From positions 2,236,001-2,300,000 of the forward strand of contig NZ_FXBJ01000002.1 in NCBI RefSeq assembly GCF_900177385.1: a stretch of DNA of 64,000 bases, written 5' to 3'. Position numbers and translations under genes: made by a program. Each line of letters starts with the position of its first letter. The stretch's first letter is position 1. Positions 1 to 7,411 of this stretch are shown here, one piece after another. The notes beneath the pieces are model-generated. The model saw only the letters and a program-made list of their open reading frames with translations, searched no databases and was not told where the DNA came from. Origin of the DNA: Carnobacterium iners (GTDB lineage: Bacteria > Bacillota > Bacilli > Lactobacillales > Carnobacteriaceae).

Positions 1-115
1 AAGACAACTCTCCAGAATTTAAAACACGCAATCCTTCTTTTTCGATTCCATAAATAGCTTGATGAAATGCTTGATCCATTTCAATTTCTTTAATATTGTC
101 TTTAATTGTCTTCAT
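1..115 (-). CDS. Glutamate-cysteine ligase, N-terminal fragment cut by window edge
   Basis: Only the first 38 codons lie in the window, starting at the ATG at 115-113. Residues about 23-31 read GIEKEGLRV, matching the conserved N-terminal motif of gamma-glutamate-cysteine ligases (GshA and the fused GshAB/GshF of Gram-positive bacteria), which binds substrate in the first step of glutathione synthesis. The start lies one base after the stop of the MazG-like gene upstream and has an AAAGAGG ribosome binding site inside that gene's 3' end, so the two are probably co-transcribed. Whether this is stand-alone GshA or the bifunctional fusion cannot be seen here. Confidence 0.65.
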   Translation of the reverse strand, partial: MKTIKDNIKEIEMDQAFHQAIYGIEKEGLRVLNSGELS

Positions 116-116
116 T

Positions 117-641
117 TTAAAATTTACCTCTTTTTTCTTTAATTTGTTTTTCAATTTCAGTTTCAATTCTAGTTTCTGGAGCATATTCTTGTTCCCAATT
201 TTTTGGTTTTAGTACTTTTCCGTCCCCTAGACGATAGTGAGGCTTGCCATCAGGAAATAATTTCCCCATATTAGCTTCATGTACGATGGTTGAAATGGGT
301 GTTGGGTCTACGCCCATTAAAACAAAAGAACCATAATTAAAGTAGTTGGCATCTATTAAAGCATCTACTTGGCCAACTAAAATTGATTTAACCTCTTTTT
401 TTTCTATTTTTATTTTTGCTACTGTTTTATTAATAGTGTACTCCCATTGTTGGATTATTTTTTCAAATAGAATCAAATCTCCTTGCACACTTGCATATAG
501 GAACTCTATTATTTCTTCTGTTGAAAAATTCGCCCGATTGAGTGCTTCTTTTGAAGTAAGCGCTGTTGGAGTACTATTATCTGTTGGATTAAAAACAGCA
601 TGAAATTCTTTGACTTGTTTGAATGTAGATACTTCAGTCAT
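117..641 (-). CDS. MazG-like (PRA-PH/all-alpha NTP pyrophosphohydrolase superfamily) protein
   Basis: This 174-residue protein starts with FKQVKEFHAVF, has an acidic helix STEEIIEF near residue 42, a second acidic helix around VDALIDANYF near residue 93, then HEANMGKL and a C-terminal DGKVLKP segment. That order of acidic, metal-binding helices followed by a HxxNMxKL stretch and DGKV/KP tail is the layout of MazG/PRA-PH-like proteins in Firmicutes, which hydrolyse nucleotide or related pyrophosphates. The substrate is unknown. The acidic EExxEF pair is present although the family's usual second ExxD motif looks weak. A good AGGAG site lies 7-10 bases before the ATG. The stop abuts the glutamate-cysteine ligase start, implying an operon. 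Confidence 0.7.
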   Translation of the reverse strand: MTEVSTFKQVKEFHAVFNPTDNSTPTALTSKEALNRANFSTEEIIEFLYASVQGDLILFEKIIQQWEYTINKTVAKIKIEKKEVKSILVGQVDALIDANYFNYGSFVLMGVDPTPISTIVHEANMGKLFPDGKPHYRLGDGKVLKPKNWEQEYAPETRIETEIEKQIKEKRGKF

Positions 642-675
642 CTTTACTATTACTCCTATCCCTTTTTGAAACTTA

Positions 676-988
676 TCAAAATGAGTCTTCTGTTGTATTT
701 TTCATCAGCGAATGCTTTCTCAGCGCTATATTTTCTGATTCTAAAACTGTGCGCTTTATCTCTGATTCTTTTAGATCCGGTTGCATGAGAGTTAAAAATC
801 TAAAATCACCAGCAAAAGAACGCTCTATTTTATCTGAATTTTTTTTGCTCATTAAATTTTGCATACTGTCCAATCAACATCGTTTGTAATAATTGTGTTT
901 TTTCGTTTTTTATTTTTTTCTCTTTTCTTCCTTGTACTAAATAAATATAAAATAAATACAATGCTGCACAGGCTATTAGTATAGGCAT
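676..988 (-). pseudogene. Frameshifted gene for a small protein with one membrane helix and a charged tail
   Basis: An ATG at 988-986 opens a frame with a hydrophobic segment (about residues 2-16, MPILIACAALYLFYIYL) followed by a lysine-rich stretch, which stops soon after a run of eight T (A on the coding strand) at 839-846. The adjoining frame continues smoothly from that run to 676 as a charged helical region of about 55 residues. The two halves together would make a protein of about 103 residues. No family is recognised. The break sits in a homopolymer, so it could be real decay or a sequencing error. Confidence 0.4.
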
Positions 989-1080
989 TCTTGATTCAAT
1001 TGCAAATTCTTTTTCTTAAAAAGTTAAATAACAACTGTTCGATAAAAAGAATTATGGCTATAATAAGCTTTAAACCTTTA

Positions 1081-1383
1081 TTTTTTTGACATTCGTTGGT
1101 TTAGTATACTAATCTAATTGATTAGCTAATTCTAATTCATACTGTTCTCTTTTTTCTTGCAAAATAAAAAACAATTTAACTTCTTTACTTTCTGAATTGA
1201 TATCAAGTTATTCTTGGTCTAAAGCAAGCCACTCGCTCTCTTTGCTCAAGTAGTCTAAATAACCATCCACCTCATTTTGATAATCTTGTTTTTTCTAGTT
1301 AAGTTATTTTCGAATTCAATAGTTTTATTTTTAAACCAGATATCTATTTGTACTTCTTCTTGCTCAAATTATTTTTTTAACAG
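1081..1383 (-). pseudogene. Decayed coiled-coil coding remnant
   Basis: No intact reading frame spans this stretch, but the minus strand gives protein-like text in two frames: an upstream part reading EQEEVQIDIWFKNKTIEF and a downstream part containing DGYLDYLSKESEWLALDQE, an internal stop, then ILQEKREQYELELANQLD and another stop. The composition is that of a helical coiled coil. It directly follows the intact 91-residue ORF at 1384-1659 on the same strand, so it was probably the next gene of a small operon. At least one frameshift and one internal stop are needed to connect it. Family unknown. Confidence 0.4.
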
Positions 1384-1659
1384 TTACTTTTTAACAGCAT
1401 AATTAACTTCTAAAAGTGCCGTTTTTTTCTCGGTATCTTGGATATTTTCTTGTTTTTCTTTTTCTATTTCTTTTTTAGACTGTTTGATACTCTGTTTAAA
1501 TTCAACTAGTTGCTCTTGAACCTGCCGATAGATACTATCCGTTTGACGGTAAGCTTCATTTAATATATTTTCAGCTTCCAACTTTGCCTTTATTTCGATG
1601 TTAGATAATTCTGGTACAATGAAAGATGAATCTTCTTTTAACTCTAACTTTCCCCCCAT
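1384..1659 (-). CDS. Small coiled-coil protein, function unknown
   Basis: The likely start is the ATG at 1659, eight bases after an AAAGGAG site; a GTG nine bases further upstream overlaps that site and is less likely. The 91-residue product has a short N-terminal part (GGKLELKEDSSF) and then an almost continuous charged helix rich in Glu, Lys and Gln. There is no signal peptide or membrane segment. I recognise no family. It is followed by decayed sequence that also looks coiled-coil, so this may be the surviving first gene of a lost cassette. It could be non-functional. The leader 1660-1880 is AT-rich with nothing else identified apart from the rarA promoter. Confidence 0.4.
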   Translation of the reverse strand: MGGKLELKEDSSFIVPELSNIEIKAKLEAENILNEAYRQTDSIYRQVQEQLVEFKQSIKQSKKEIEKEKQENIQDTEKKTALLEVNYAVKK

Positions 1660-1852
1660 GGTTCCCACTCCTTTATAAACCGAAAATTCTAAGAAAATCT
1701 TATTTTTCTATTAAACGACTTCACTTTTTCTTTTAATTAATGATAGCATAATTCCTTAATAATAGGGAATATTACTTACTTTTTATCATTTTAAATTAAT
1801 AATTTATACAAACAAACGTTCCTTCTAACTAGATGCTAAACTTTTAAAGTGA

Positions 1853-1858
1853 TATACT
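1853..1858 (+). promoter_or_regulatory. Extended -10 promoter of rarA
   Basis: TATACT preceded by TGA (an extended -10) lies about 30 bases before the rarA start codon. No good -35 hexamer is visible at 17-18 bases upstream, consistent with an extended -10 promoter. Confidence 0.5.
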
Positions 1859-1888
1859 AATAAGGTAACTATTATGGAGGTGTAAAAC

Positions 1889-3157
1889 ATGAATAAACCT
1901 TTGGCATTCCTTATGCGGCCTACTCGAATTGATCAAATTATTGGACAAACACACTTGGTAGGACCAGGTAAAATTATTCAACGTATGGTCGATGCAAAAA
2001 TGCTTTCTTCTATGATTTTATACGGACCTCCAGGTACTGGAAAAACAAGTATTGCAAGTGCTATTGCGGGTTCTACTCAATATGCTTTTCGTATGTTGAA
2101 TGCTGCTACTGACAACAAAAAAGATTTACAAATCGTTGCTGAAGAAGCAAAAATGAGTGGTTCTGTCATTCTTTTGCTTGACGAAGTCCACCGTTTAGAT
2201 AAACCCAAGCAAGATTTTTTATTGCCACATTTAGAAAGTGGTCGGATTATTTTAATTGGAGCAACGACCGAGAATCCTTATATTTCAATTAGTCCTGCTA
2301 TTAGAAGTCGAGCCCAAATTTTTGAATTAAAGCCGCTTTCTATTGAAGATATACAACTAGCTCTAAATTCTGCTCTTGAAGATAGGGAGCGAGGTTTAGG
2401 TAAATACCACGTTCGCATCACAGATGATGCTTTATTGCACCTCTCAAGAGCAACTAACGGAGACCTGAGAAGCTCTCTCAATGGATTAGAGTTAGCCGTT
2501 AAGTCTACTAATCCAGATGATAATGGAATCATTCAAATTACTCTAGATATTGTAGAAGAATGCATTCAGCGAAAAGCCTTGACCCATGACAAAGATGGCG
2601 ATGCTCATTATGATGTTATTTCAGCACTTCAGAAATCTATTAGAGGCAGTGATGTTAATGCATCTTTGCATTACTTAGGCCGATTGATTGAAGCAGGTGA
2701 CTTATCCATTATTGCAAGAAGGTTAATGGTCATTGCTTATGAAGATATTGGACTAGCTAACCCTTCTGCTGCTCAAAGGACAGTTACAGCAATCCAAGCA
2801 TCCGAAAGACTGGGCTTTCCGGAGGCTAGAATCCCGTTAGCTACTGTAGTGATTGATTTGTGTCTTTCACCAAAATCAAATTCTTCTATTATTGCAATTG
2901 ATGCAGCTTTGCAAGATATTCGTTCTGGAAAAAGTAGTGACGTACCGGATCATTTAAGAGATTCTCATTATAAAGGTGCAAAAAAGTTAGATCGTGGGGT
3001 AAGCTACAAGTATCCTCACAGTTATCCAGAAGCATGGGTTAAACAACAGTATTTACCTAATAAATTACAAAAAGCTATTTACTATTATCCAAATCATACT
3101 GGAAAATATGAAGATGCTTTAGCAAGACAATACAGTAAAATCAATCAAAGGAAATAA
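1889..3157 (+). CDS. rarA: Replication-associated recombination protein A (RarA/MgsA), AAA+ ATPase
   Basis: RarA is an AAA+ ATPase of the clamp-loader group that acts at stalled replication forks and gaps with SSB and RecA. The 422-residue product has the expected N-terminal LAFLMRPTRIDQIIGQ region, a Walker A motif GPPGTGKTS at about residues 46-54, Walker B LLLDEVHR near 95-102, the sensor-1 stretch IGATTENPY near 123, and the sensor-2/tetramerisation C-terminal half. Length is typical for the family. It starts at an ATG seven bases after GGAGGTG. 6S RNA follows directly, the same neighbourhood as in Bacillus, where the rarA homologue and a 6S gene are close. Confidence 0.95.
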   Translation: MNKPLAFLMRPTRIDQIIGQTHLVGPGKIIQRMVDAKMLSSMILYGPPGTGKTSIASAIAGSTQYAFRMLNAATDNKKDLQIVAEEAKMSGSVILLLDEVHRLDKPKQDFLLPHLESGRIILIGATTENPYISISPAIRSRAQIFELKPLSIEDIQLALNSALEDRERGLGKYHVRITDDALLHLSRATNGDLRSSLNGLELAVKSTNPDDNGIIQITLDIVEECIQRKALTHDKDGDAHYDVISALQKSIRGSDVNASLHYLGRLIEAGDLSIIARRLMVIAYEDIGLANPSAAQRTVTAIQASERLGFPEARIPLATVVIDLCLSPKSNSSIIAIDAALQDIRSGKSSDVPDHLRDSHYKGAKKLDRGVSYKYPHSYPEAWVKQQYLPNKLQKAIYYYPNHTGKYEDALARQYSKINQRK

Positions 3158-3220
3158 TGAGATAGCGCTATCTTTGCTGTAATATAGGTATATTCCATAT
3201 TCTTAAGGACTCTTAAATTA

Positions 3221-3249
3221 TTGACATTATCTTATGTGCATGCTAGTAT
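3221..3249 (+). promoter_or_regulatory. Promoter of 6S RNA
   Basis: A consensus -35 TTGACA (3221-3226), a 17-base spacer and -10 TAGTAT (3244-3249) with an extended TGC immediately before it. Predicted start near 3256. Its strength fits a highly transcribed stable RNA. Confidence 0.8.
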
Positions 3250-3256
3250 AAAGATA

Positions 3257-3450
3257 AGAATTCTGAGATGTTCGTCACGTCCAACATGTGTTGACCGAAC
3301 AATTAATAATACCTTGGGATCCAAACTGACTCAAGCAAATAACAAGCCTTTTCACTTGGTAGTTAGACGTTTGACAGTGGAGCCCACCTGCTAAATGCGG
3401 GTTCAATACAACCTGGACGTATAAACGGCATCACCGGATTTCTTATTAAA
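3257..3450 (+). ncRNA. ssrS: 6S RNA
   Basis: 6S RNA mimics an open promoter and binds the housekeeping RNA polymerase holoenzyme in stationary phase. There is no ORF here. The 5' segment AATTCTGAGATG (about 3259) can pair with the 3' segment CATCACCGGATTTC (about 3429-3442), giving the family's closing stem, and internal complementary blocks such as ACGTCC (about 3277) and GGACGT (about 3415) extend the rod-like fold around a central bubble. A consensus promoter precedes it and an intrinsic terminator follows. The position next to rarA matches the Bacillus arrangement. The exact ends are estimates; identification rests on structure and context, not a covariance search. Confidence 0.75.
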
Positions 3451-3464
3451 GTTGAAAAACTTTG

Positions 3465-3493
3465 AAAGCCATTCTTTATTGAGTGGCTTTTTT
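3465..3493 (+). terminator. Intrinsic terminator of 6S RNA
   Basis: A 10-bp stem (3465-3474 with 3481-3490, one G-U pair) with a six-base loop, running into a T tract. A smaller hairpin precedes it at 3448-3463. Confidence 0.8.
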
Positions 3494-3560
3494 CTATTTT
3501 ATCACCTCTAAACTACTAAAAAAAACTAATCCTAGCTATTGACAGAAGGGATAAACTGGT

Positions 3561-3841
3561 ATGTTACTACAAATTCTATTTGGCGTTTTCGCATTTCTTT
3601 TATTCTCATTACCCTTTTTCTTAATAAGTGGTAATGCAATCGTTTTCATTCCGATAACTAACGTTGAAAGAAAAAAATTTACTCATAACTTTTTTTTAGT
3701 TTTGGTATATTTTTTACTTTTTTAGCCTTTGCTAGTGTTATCCCAATTTTCTATCCCTCTATTTGGTTTTCATTTAGTGTTTTAAGTTTAGCTAGTTTTT
3801 TTATACTTATTTTTATTTTCAGCTTATATTATTTTATGTAA
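3561..3841 (+). pseudogene. Frameshifted small membrane protein gene
   Basis: From an ATG at 3561 the frame encodes 54 residues with two hydrophobic stretches split by GNAIVFIPITNVERKKF, ending at TAG 3723-3725. In the +2 frame the protein text continues as FLAFASVIPIFYPSIWF and a last membrane segment to TAA 3839-3841. Joined, this would be about 93 residues with three or four membrane helices. The switch must occur in or near a run of eight T (3690-3697) or the T-rich stretch 3711-3722. No family recognised. There is no strong Shine-Dalgarno (GAAGGG lies 13 bases upstream), so it may be inactive anyway. Confidence 0.4.
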
Positions 3842-3871
3842 TTTTATTCGATTCTCTTATCTTAACTATCT

Positions 3872-3879
3872 ATTGAATG
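3872..3879. repeat. Target site duplication, left copy (ATTGAATG)
   Basis: The eight bases ATTGAATG flank the insertion sequence on the left and recur exactly at 5561-5568 on the right, as expected from a staggered cut during insertion. Confidence 0.8.
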
Positions 3880-3994
3880 GTATGTGTAAAATAGTTCTCG
3901 AGATACTATTATTTTTTACTAGCAAAAAGAAAGAAGACGTTCTATCATAAATGTATGCTTGAGCGGCAAATACATAAATGAAAGAGGCCTTCTT

Positions 3995-5404
3995 ATGAAT
4001 AAGATTATATCAAAGGTTTACCAAATAATAAAGGATTCAAGCAATTTAATAGAGACAGAAGAAGCTATTCAAGTCTGTATGTATGAAGTATTCGCTGAAT
4101 TAGTAGGAGATGTCTTCACTCATCTCAATCAGGTAATCAAAGAGCAGAAACAAGAGGAAGGTTGGAAAGTGAAACGAGAAGATTGGAAAACCGTTCAGTT
4201 TATTTTTGGGTCTGTTCGTTATTGTCGTACCTTGATGATAGATCAAGAGAGTCAAAATCATTATCCGCTAGATGACTGGCTAGGTATTCGGAAATATCAA
4301 CGCCATAGTCCATTAGTAGAAGTAAAAGTGGCAGAGTTGGCGAGTAAAGTTACTTATAGAGATACTGCAAATATGTTAAATGAATGGACAGCTGTTACGA
4401 TTAGTCATCAAACAGTCGGTAGTCTTCTCAAACGCGTTGGATCCGCACAAGCACGTGAAGATGAAGAGAGCGTATTGGAACTAGAAGAATCAGCTGAGTT
4501 GCCGGAAGGAAAAAAGGTAGACTATCTTTATGCCGAGGCTGATGGAGTTTTTGTCCGTGGGACAAAAAAGAAAAAGAGCTTAGAAGTTCGTCATGCCATC
4601 CTTTATGAAGGCTGGAATAAAAATGGAAAACGCGTCTCTTTAAAGGAACCCAAAGCCATTATGACGACTAAAAAAACCGCTGGTTTTTGGGCAGAGATTC
4701 AAGCCTTTACAGCGAATCATTATGCCTTACAACAAGCTCAAATCATTACAAATAGTGACGGCGGACAAGGGTATACCGCAGACAAATTCCAAGAAGCTTT
4801 TTCTCAATCGAACTACCCTGTTTTAAATCAGCTAGACTCTTATCATGTTTTTCAAGGGTTAAACCGTGCATTTGGCGTGAAAACTACCATTTTTAAACAG
4901 CAGGTCAAACAAGCATTAAAGACGCATGATTTAGATCAGTTAACTATTTGGTTGGATACGTATGAAAGTACGCTAGATGAAACTTCTGCAGTGGAAAAAC
5001 TGACTACATTTCGAACCTATGTAGTACGAAATTGGGATCGAATTTTCGATTGGCGCGAAAAAGTAGAACAAGCGCCGAAGGACGCAAGAGGTTTAGGCGC
5101 AATGGAGTCCAATCAACGACGTATCTCTTTTCGCATGAAAAAGCGAGGAATGCATTGGAGCGCAGAAGGTTGCGAAGCTATGGTAAAGGTAAAACAAGGG
5201 ATGTTTAATCACACCTTGCGTGAAGCCTATCTTCACCAACAAAATAGAAGTGCGAGAAATCAACGTAAGTTAAACCAAACGGTTCGTTTATCGTCGTTAT
5301 TGCATGAGAAAACACGGCAGTCAGTCGGGGCAAAAAATGGGACTATTCCGTTATATGCCTCCCGTTCATCAGCAATAGGACAATTAATTAAAAGTTTTCG
5401 TTAA
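3995..5404 (+). CDS. ISLre2-family transposase (UPF0236)
   Basis: The chosen start is the ATG at 3995 (MNKIISKV), behind AGAGG; an upstream TTG at 3959 only extends the frame. The 469-residue product matches the UPF0236/ISLre2 transposases in layout: an N-terminal helical region, the strand YAEADGVFV around residue 180, TNSDGGQGY near 253, LDSYHVFQG near 280 and MESNQRRISFRMKKRG in the last quarter. The aspartates and the late glutamate in these blocks are candidates for the DDE-type catalytic triad, though the catalytic residues are an inference. The frame is intact and codon use resembles the host, although the gene is somewhat more GC-rich than the flanks. Confidence 0.9.
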   Translation: MNKIISKVYQIIKDSSNLIETEEAIQVCMYEVFAELVGDVFTHLNQVIKEQKQEEGWKVKREDWKTVQFIFGSVRYCRTLMIDQESQNHYPLDDWLGIRKYQRHSPLVEVKVAELASKVTYRDTANMLNEWTAVTISHQTVGSLLKRVGSAQAREDEESVLELEESAELPEGKKVDYLYAEADGVFVRGTKKKKSLEVRHAILYEGWNKNGKRVSLKEPKAIMTTKKTAGFWAEIQAFTANHYALQQAQIITNSDGGQGYTADKFQEAFSQSNYPVLNQLDSYHVFQGLNRAFGVKTTIFKQQVKQALKTHDLDQLTIWLDTYESTLDETSAVEKLTTFRTYVVRNWDRIFDWREKVEQAPKDARGLGAMESNQRRISFRMKKRGMHWSAEGCEAMVKVKQGMFNHTLREAYLHQQNRSARNQRKLNQTVRLSSLLHEKTRQSVGAKNGTIPLYASRSSAIGQLIKSFR

Positions 5405-5411
5405 TTCCTGT

Positions 5412-5455
5412 CTTTTGGGAGAAGGTTCCTGGTTTTAGGAACCTTCTCCCAAAAG
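5412..5455. other. Strong hairpin at the 3' end of the transposase gene
   Basis: A perfect 19-bp stem (5412-5430 with 5437-5455) with a six-base loop begins eight bases after the transposase stop. It lacks a following T tract, so it is not a classical terminator. It may block read-through, protect the mRNA 3' end, or act as a DNA structure. A GC-rich stretch with a second small hairpin (CGGCGTAGCCG at about 5468-5478) follows before the right inverted repeat. Confidence 0.6.
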
Positions 5456-5560
5456 ATGGGCCAGCAAGCGGCGTAGCCGTGCGGTAGCTGATGAGTGTAC
5501 AAGAATAAAACGTCTAAACTAGCATGGTAATAGGACGCTCGAGAAAAACTTGACACAAAC

Positions 5561-5568
5561 ATTGAATG
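5561..5568. repeat. Target site duplication, right copy (ATTGAATG)
   Basis: Exact copy of 3872-3879, directly abutting the right inverted repeat. Confidence 0.8.
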
Positions 5569-5665
5569 TAAATTCTATGAAAACGGATTTATTTAAGGTA
5601 CAATAGAAGTAGTTAAAAGTACCTATCAACTTGTTTAATAAACTTATTAGAATGGAGTGATTTAT

Positions 5666-6127
5666 ATGTTACAACAATATAATCGAATTTTAGTCGCTAT
5701 TGACGGTTCCAAAGAGGCCGAACTTGCATTTAAAAAAGGTGTCCAAGTTGCTGTACGAAATAATTCTTCGCTAATTTTAGCTCATATAATTGATACAAGA
5801 GCTTTTCAAAGTATTTCTACGTTTGATGGTTCAATGGCTGAAAAAGCTAATGAACAAGCTACTACTACTTTAGAAGAGTATGTACGTTATGCTAAAAATC
5901 ATCGAGTTACAGATATTAGTTACTCTATCGAATATGGCTCACCAAAAGTTTTAATTGCAAAACAAATACCGGAAGATAAAGAAATTGATTTGATTTTATT
6001 AGGAGCAACTGGTTTAAATGCTGTTGAACGTATTTTTATAGGCTCTGTTTCTGAATACGTTATTAGACATGCTGCATGTGATGTTTTAATTGTTAGAACT
6101 GACTTAGATAACGTTGCAAAATCATAA
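5666..6127 (+). CDS. Universal stress protein, UspA family
   Basis: A 153-residue single-domain Usp protein, cytoplasmic, of the ATP-binding type. The N-terminus NRILVAIDGSKEAELAF carries the conserved aspartate of the nucleotide pocket, and GATGLNAVERIFIGSVS near residue 115 matches the G-2x-G-9x-G-S/T phosphate-binding motif. The start is ATG 5666, since GGAG at 5654-5657 would overlap the GTG at 5657. Usp proteins help cells survive starvation and stress; the target here is unknown. The insertion sequence ends about 105 bases upstream, so the native promoter may have been disturbed. TACAAT at 5599-5604 is a possible -10 left downstream of the insertion. Confidence 0.9.
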   Translation: MLQQYNRILVAIDGSKEAELAFKKGVQVAVRNNSSLILAHIIDTRAFQSISTFDGSMAEKANEQATTTLEEYVRYAKNHRVTDISYSIEYGSPKVLIAKQIPEDKEIDLILLGATGLNAVERIFIGSVSEYVIRHAACDVLIVRTDLDNVAKS

Positions 6128-6138
6128 TTTGTTCAAAT

Positions 6139-6181
6139 AAAGAGAGTCTTAAAAAGCATTTCACTTTTTAGGACTCTCTTT
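6139..6181. terminator. Bidirectional terminator between uspA and ackA
   Basis: An 18-bp stem (6139-6156 with 6164-6181, one G-U pair) followed by T-rich sequence on the plus strand and preceded by A-rich sequence, so it can serve both convergent genes. Confidence 0.8.
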
Positions 6182-6199
6182 ATTTTTATTAAATAGAGA

Positions 6200-7393
6200 T
6201 TACTTACGCAATCTTTCTACATCACGTGCGATAACAATTTCTTCATCAGTTGGAATTAACAATACTTTTACTTTTGAATCAGAAGTAGAAATAATACGTT
6301 CTTTGCCTCTTACTTTATTCGCTTCTTCATCAATTTCTGCTCCAAACCAATTGATACCATCAATGATAATTTGACGTGTTTCAGGAGAATTTTCTCCGAT
6401 TCCTGCTGTAAAGACAATAGCATCTGCACCATTTAACAAAGCAAAATACTGACCAATGTATTTTTGTACACGGTTATAGAAAATATCTAAAGCCGTTTGT
6501 GCTTGTTCATTTCCAGCTTCTTCTGCTGCTTCTTCTACGTCACGCATATCACTAGAAATATCAGAAAGACCAAGTAACCCTGATTTATTATTCAAAATAT
6601 AGATCATTTCATTAACATCAGTAAGACCTAATTTATTCATTAAAAATGGTAAGATAGATGCATCAATATCACCAGAACGAGTTCCCATAGTAATTCCTGC
6701 TAAAGGAGTAAAGCCCATCGATGTATCAACTGATTTACCACCTTTAACAGCTGTAATAGAGCCTCCATTACCTAAATGACAAGTGATTAATTTAAGATCT
6801 TCAAGTGGCTTACCTAACATCTCAGCTGCACGTTCTGAAACATATTTATGAGACGTACCATGCGCTCCATATTTACGAGCAGAAAAATCTTCATAATAAC
6901 TCATTGGAATACTATACAAATAATTTTCCTTTGGCATAGATGCATGAAATGAGGTATCGAATACTGCTACACTAGTAATATTTGGTAATAATTTTTTAAA
7001 TGCTTTGATCCCCGTAGCATTTGCAGGATTGTGTAGTGGTGCAAATTCTGCTAAGCCTTCAATTTGAGCAATCACTTCATCAGTAATTAGAGCTGAATCT
7101 TTAAAAATTTCTCCACCAGCAACAACACGATGCCCTACTCCTGTAATCTCTTCATAGTTTTCTATTACTTTTAATTCAATTAATTTATCTAAAACCATTT
7201 GTATTGCAATTTCATGATTTTTAATGTCTTCAATTACTTTATATTTTTCACCCTTGTATTTAGTTGTAAATACAGAGTCTTTTAAGCCTACTCTTTCAAT
7301 AATTCCAGATACAATTTCTTCTTCTGCTGGCATCTCGTAGAGAGTAAATTTTAAACTAGAACTACCTGCGTTGATTGCAATTGTTTTTGACAT
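6200..7393 (-). CDS. ackA: Acetate kinase
   Basis: Converts acetyl phosphate and ADP to acetate and ATP, the energy-yielding end of heterofermentative and pyruvate metabolism. The 397-residue protein has the family's phosphate-binding start NAGSSSLKF at residues 8-16, GHRVVAGG near 107, the catalytic [12 protein letters not shown] block near 121, HLGNGGS near 205 and [13 protein letters not shown] near 325. Length is typical. RBS AAAGGGG precedes the ATG. It follows the YtxK-like methyltransferase by 18 bases and is probably transcribed with it, an arrangement conserved in many Firmicutes. Confidence 0.98.
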   Translation of the reverse strand: MSKTIAINAGSSSLKFTLYEMPAEEEIVSGIIERVGLKDSVFTTKYKGEKYKVIEDIKNHEIAIQMVLDKLIELKVIENYEEITGVGHRVVAGGEIFKDSALITDEVIAQIEGLAEFAPLHNPANATGIKAFKKLLPNITSVAVFDTSFHASMPKENYLYSIPMSYYEDFSARKYGAHGTSHKYVSERAAEMLGKPLEDLKLITCHLGNGGSITAVKGGKSVDTSMGFTPLAGITMGTRSGDIDASILPFLMNKLGLTDVNEMIYILNNKSGLLGLSDISSDMRDVEEAAEEAGNEQAQTALDIFYNRVQKYIGQYFALLNGADAIVFTAGIGENSPETRQIIIDGINWFGAEIDEEANKVRGKERIISTSDSKVKVLLIPTDEEIVIARDVERLRK

Positions 7394-7411
7394 AATGAGA
7401 ACCCCTTTATT

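Larger units (their letters stand above)
3880..5560 (+). mobile_element. Complete ISLre2-family insertion sequence, 1681 bp
   Basis: The element is bounded by imperfect 23-bp inverted repeats: left 3880-3902 starting GTATGTGT and ending CTCGAG, right 5538-5560 starting CTCGAG and ending ACACAAAC. About 18 of 23 positions match, and both inner ends share TTCTCGAG. Direct 8-bp duplications flank it. It carries one transposase gene, with a non-coding 5' leader of about 110 bases and a structured 3' end. The uninterrupted transposase and exact target duplication suggest a recent insertion that may still be mobile. Family assignment is from the transposase sequence. Confidence 0.85.

Noticed and set aside
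346-603. Plus-strand 85-codon frame opposite the MazG-like gene
   Set aside because: Antisense shadow of a recognisable minus-strand protein, no ribosome binding site and implausible composition.
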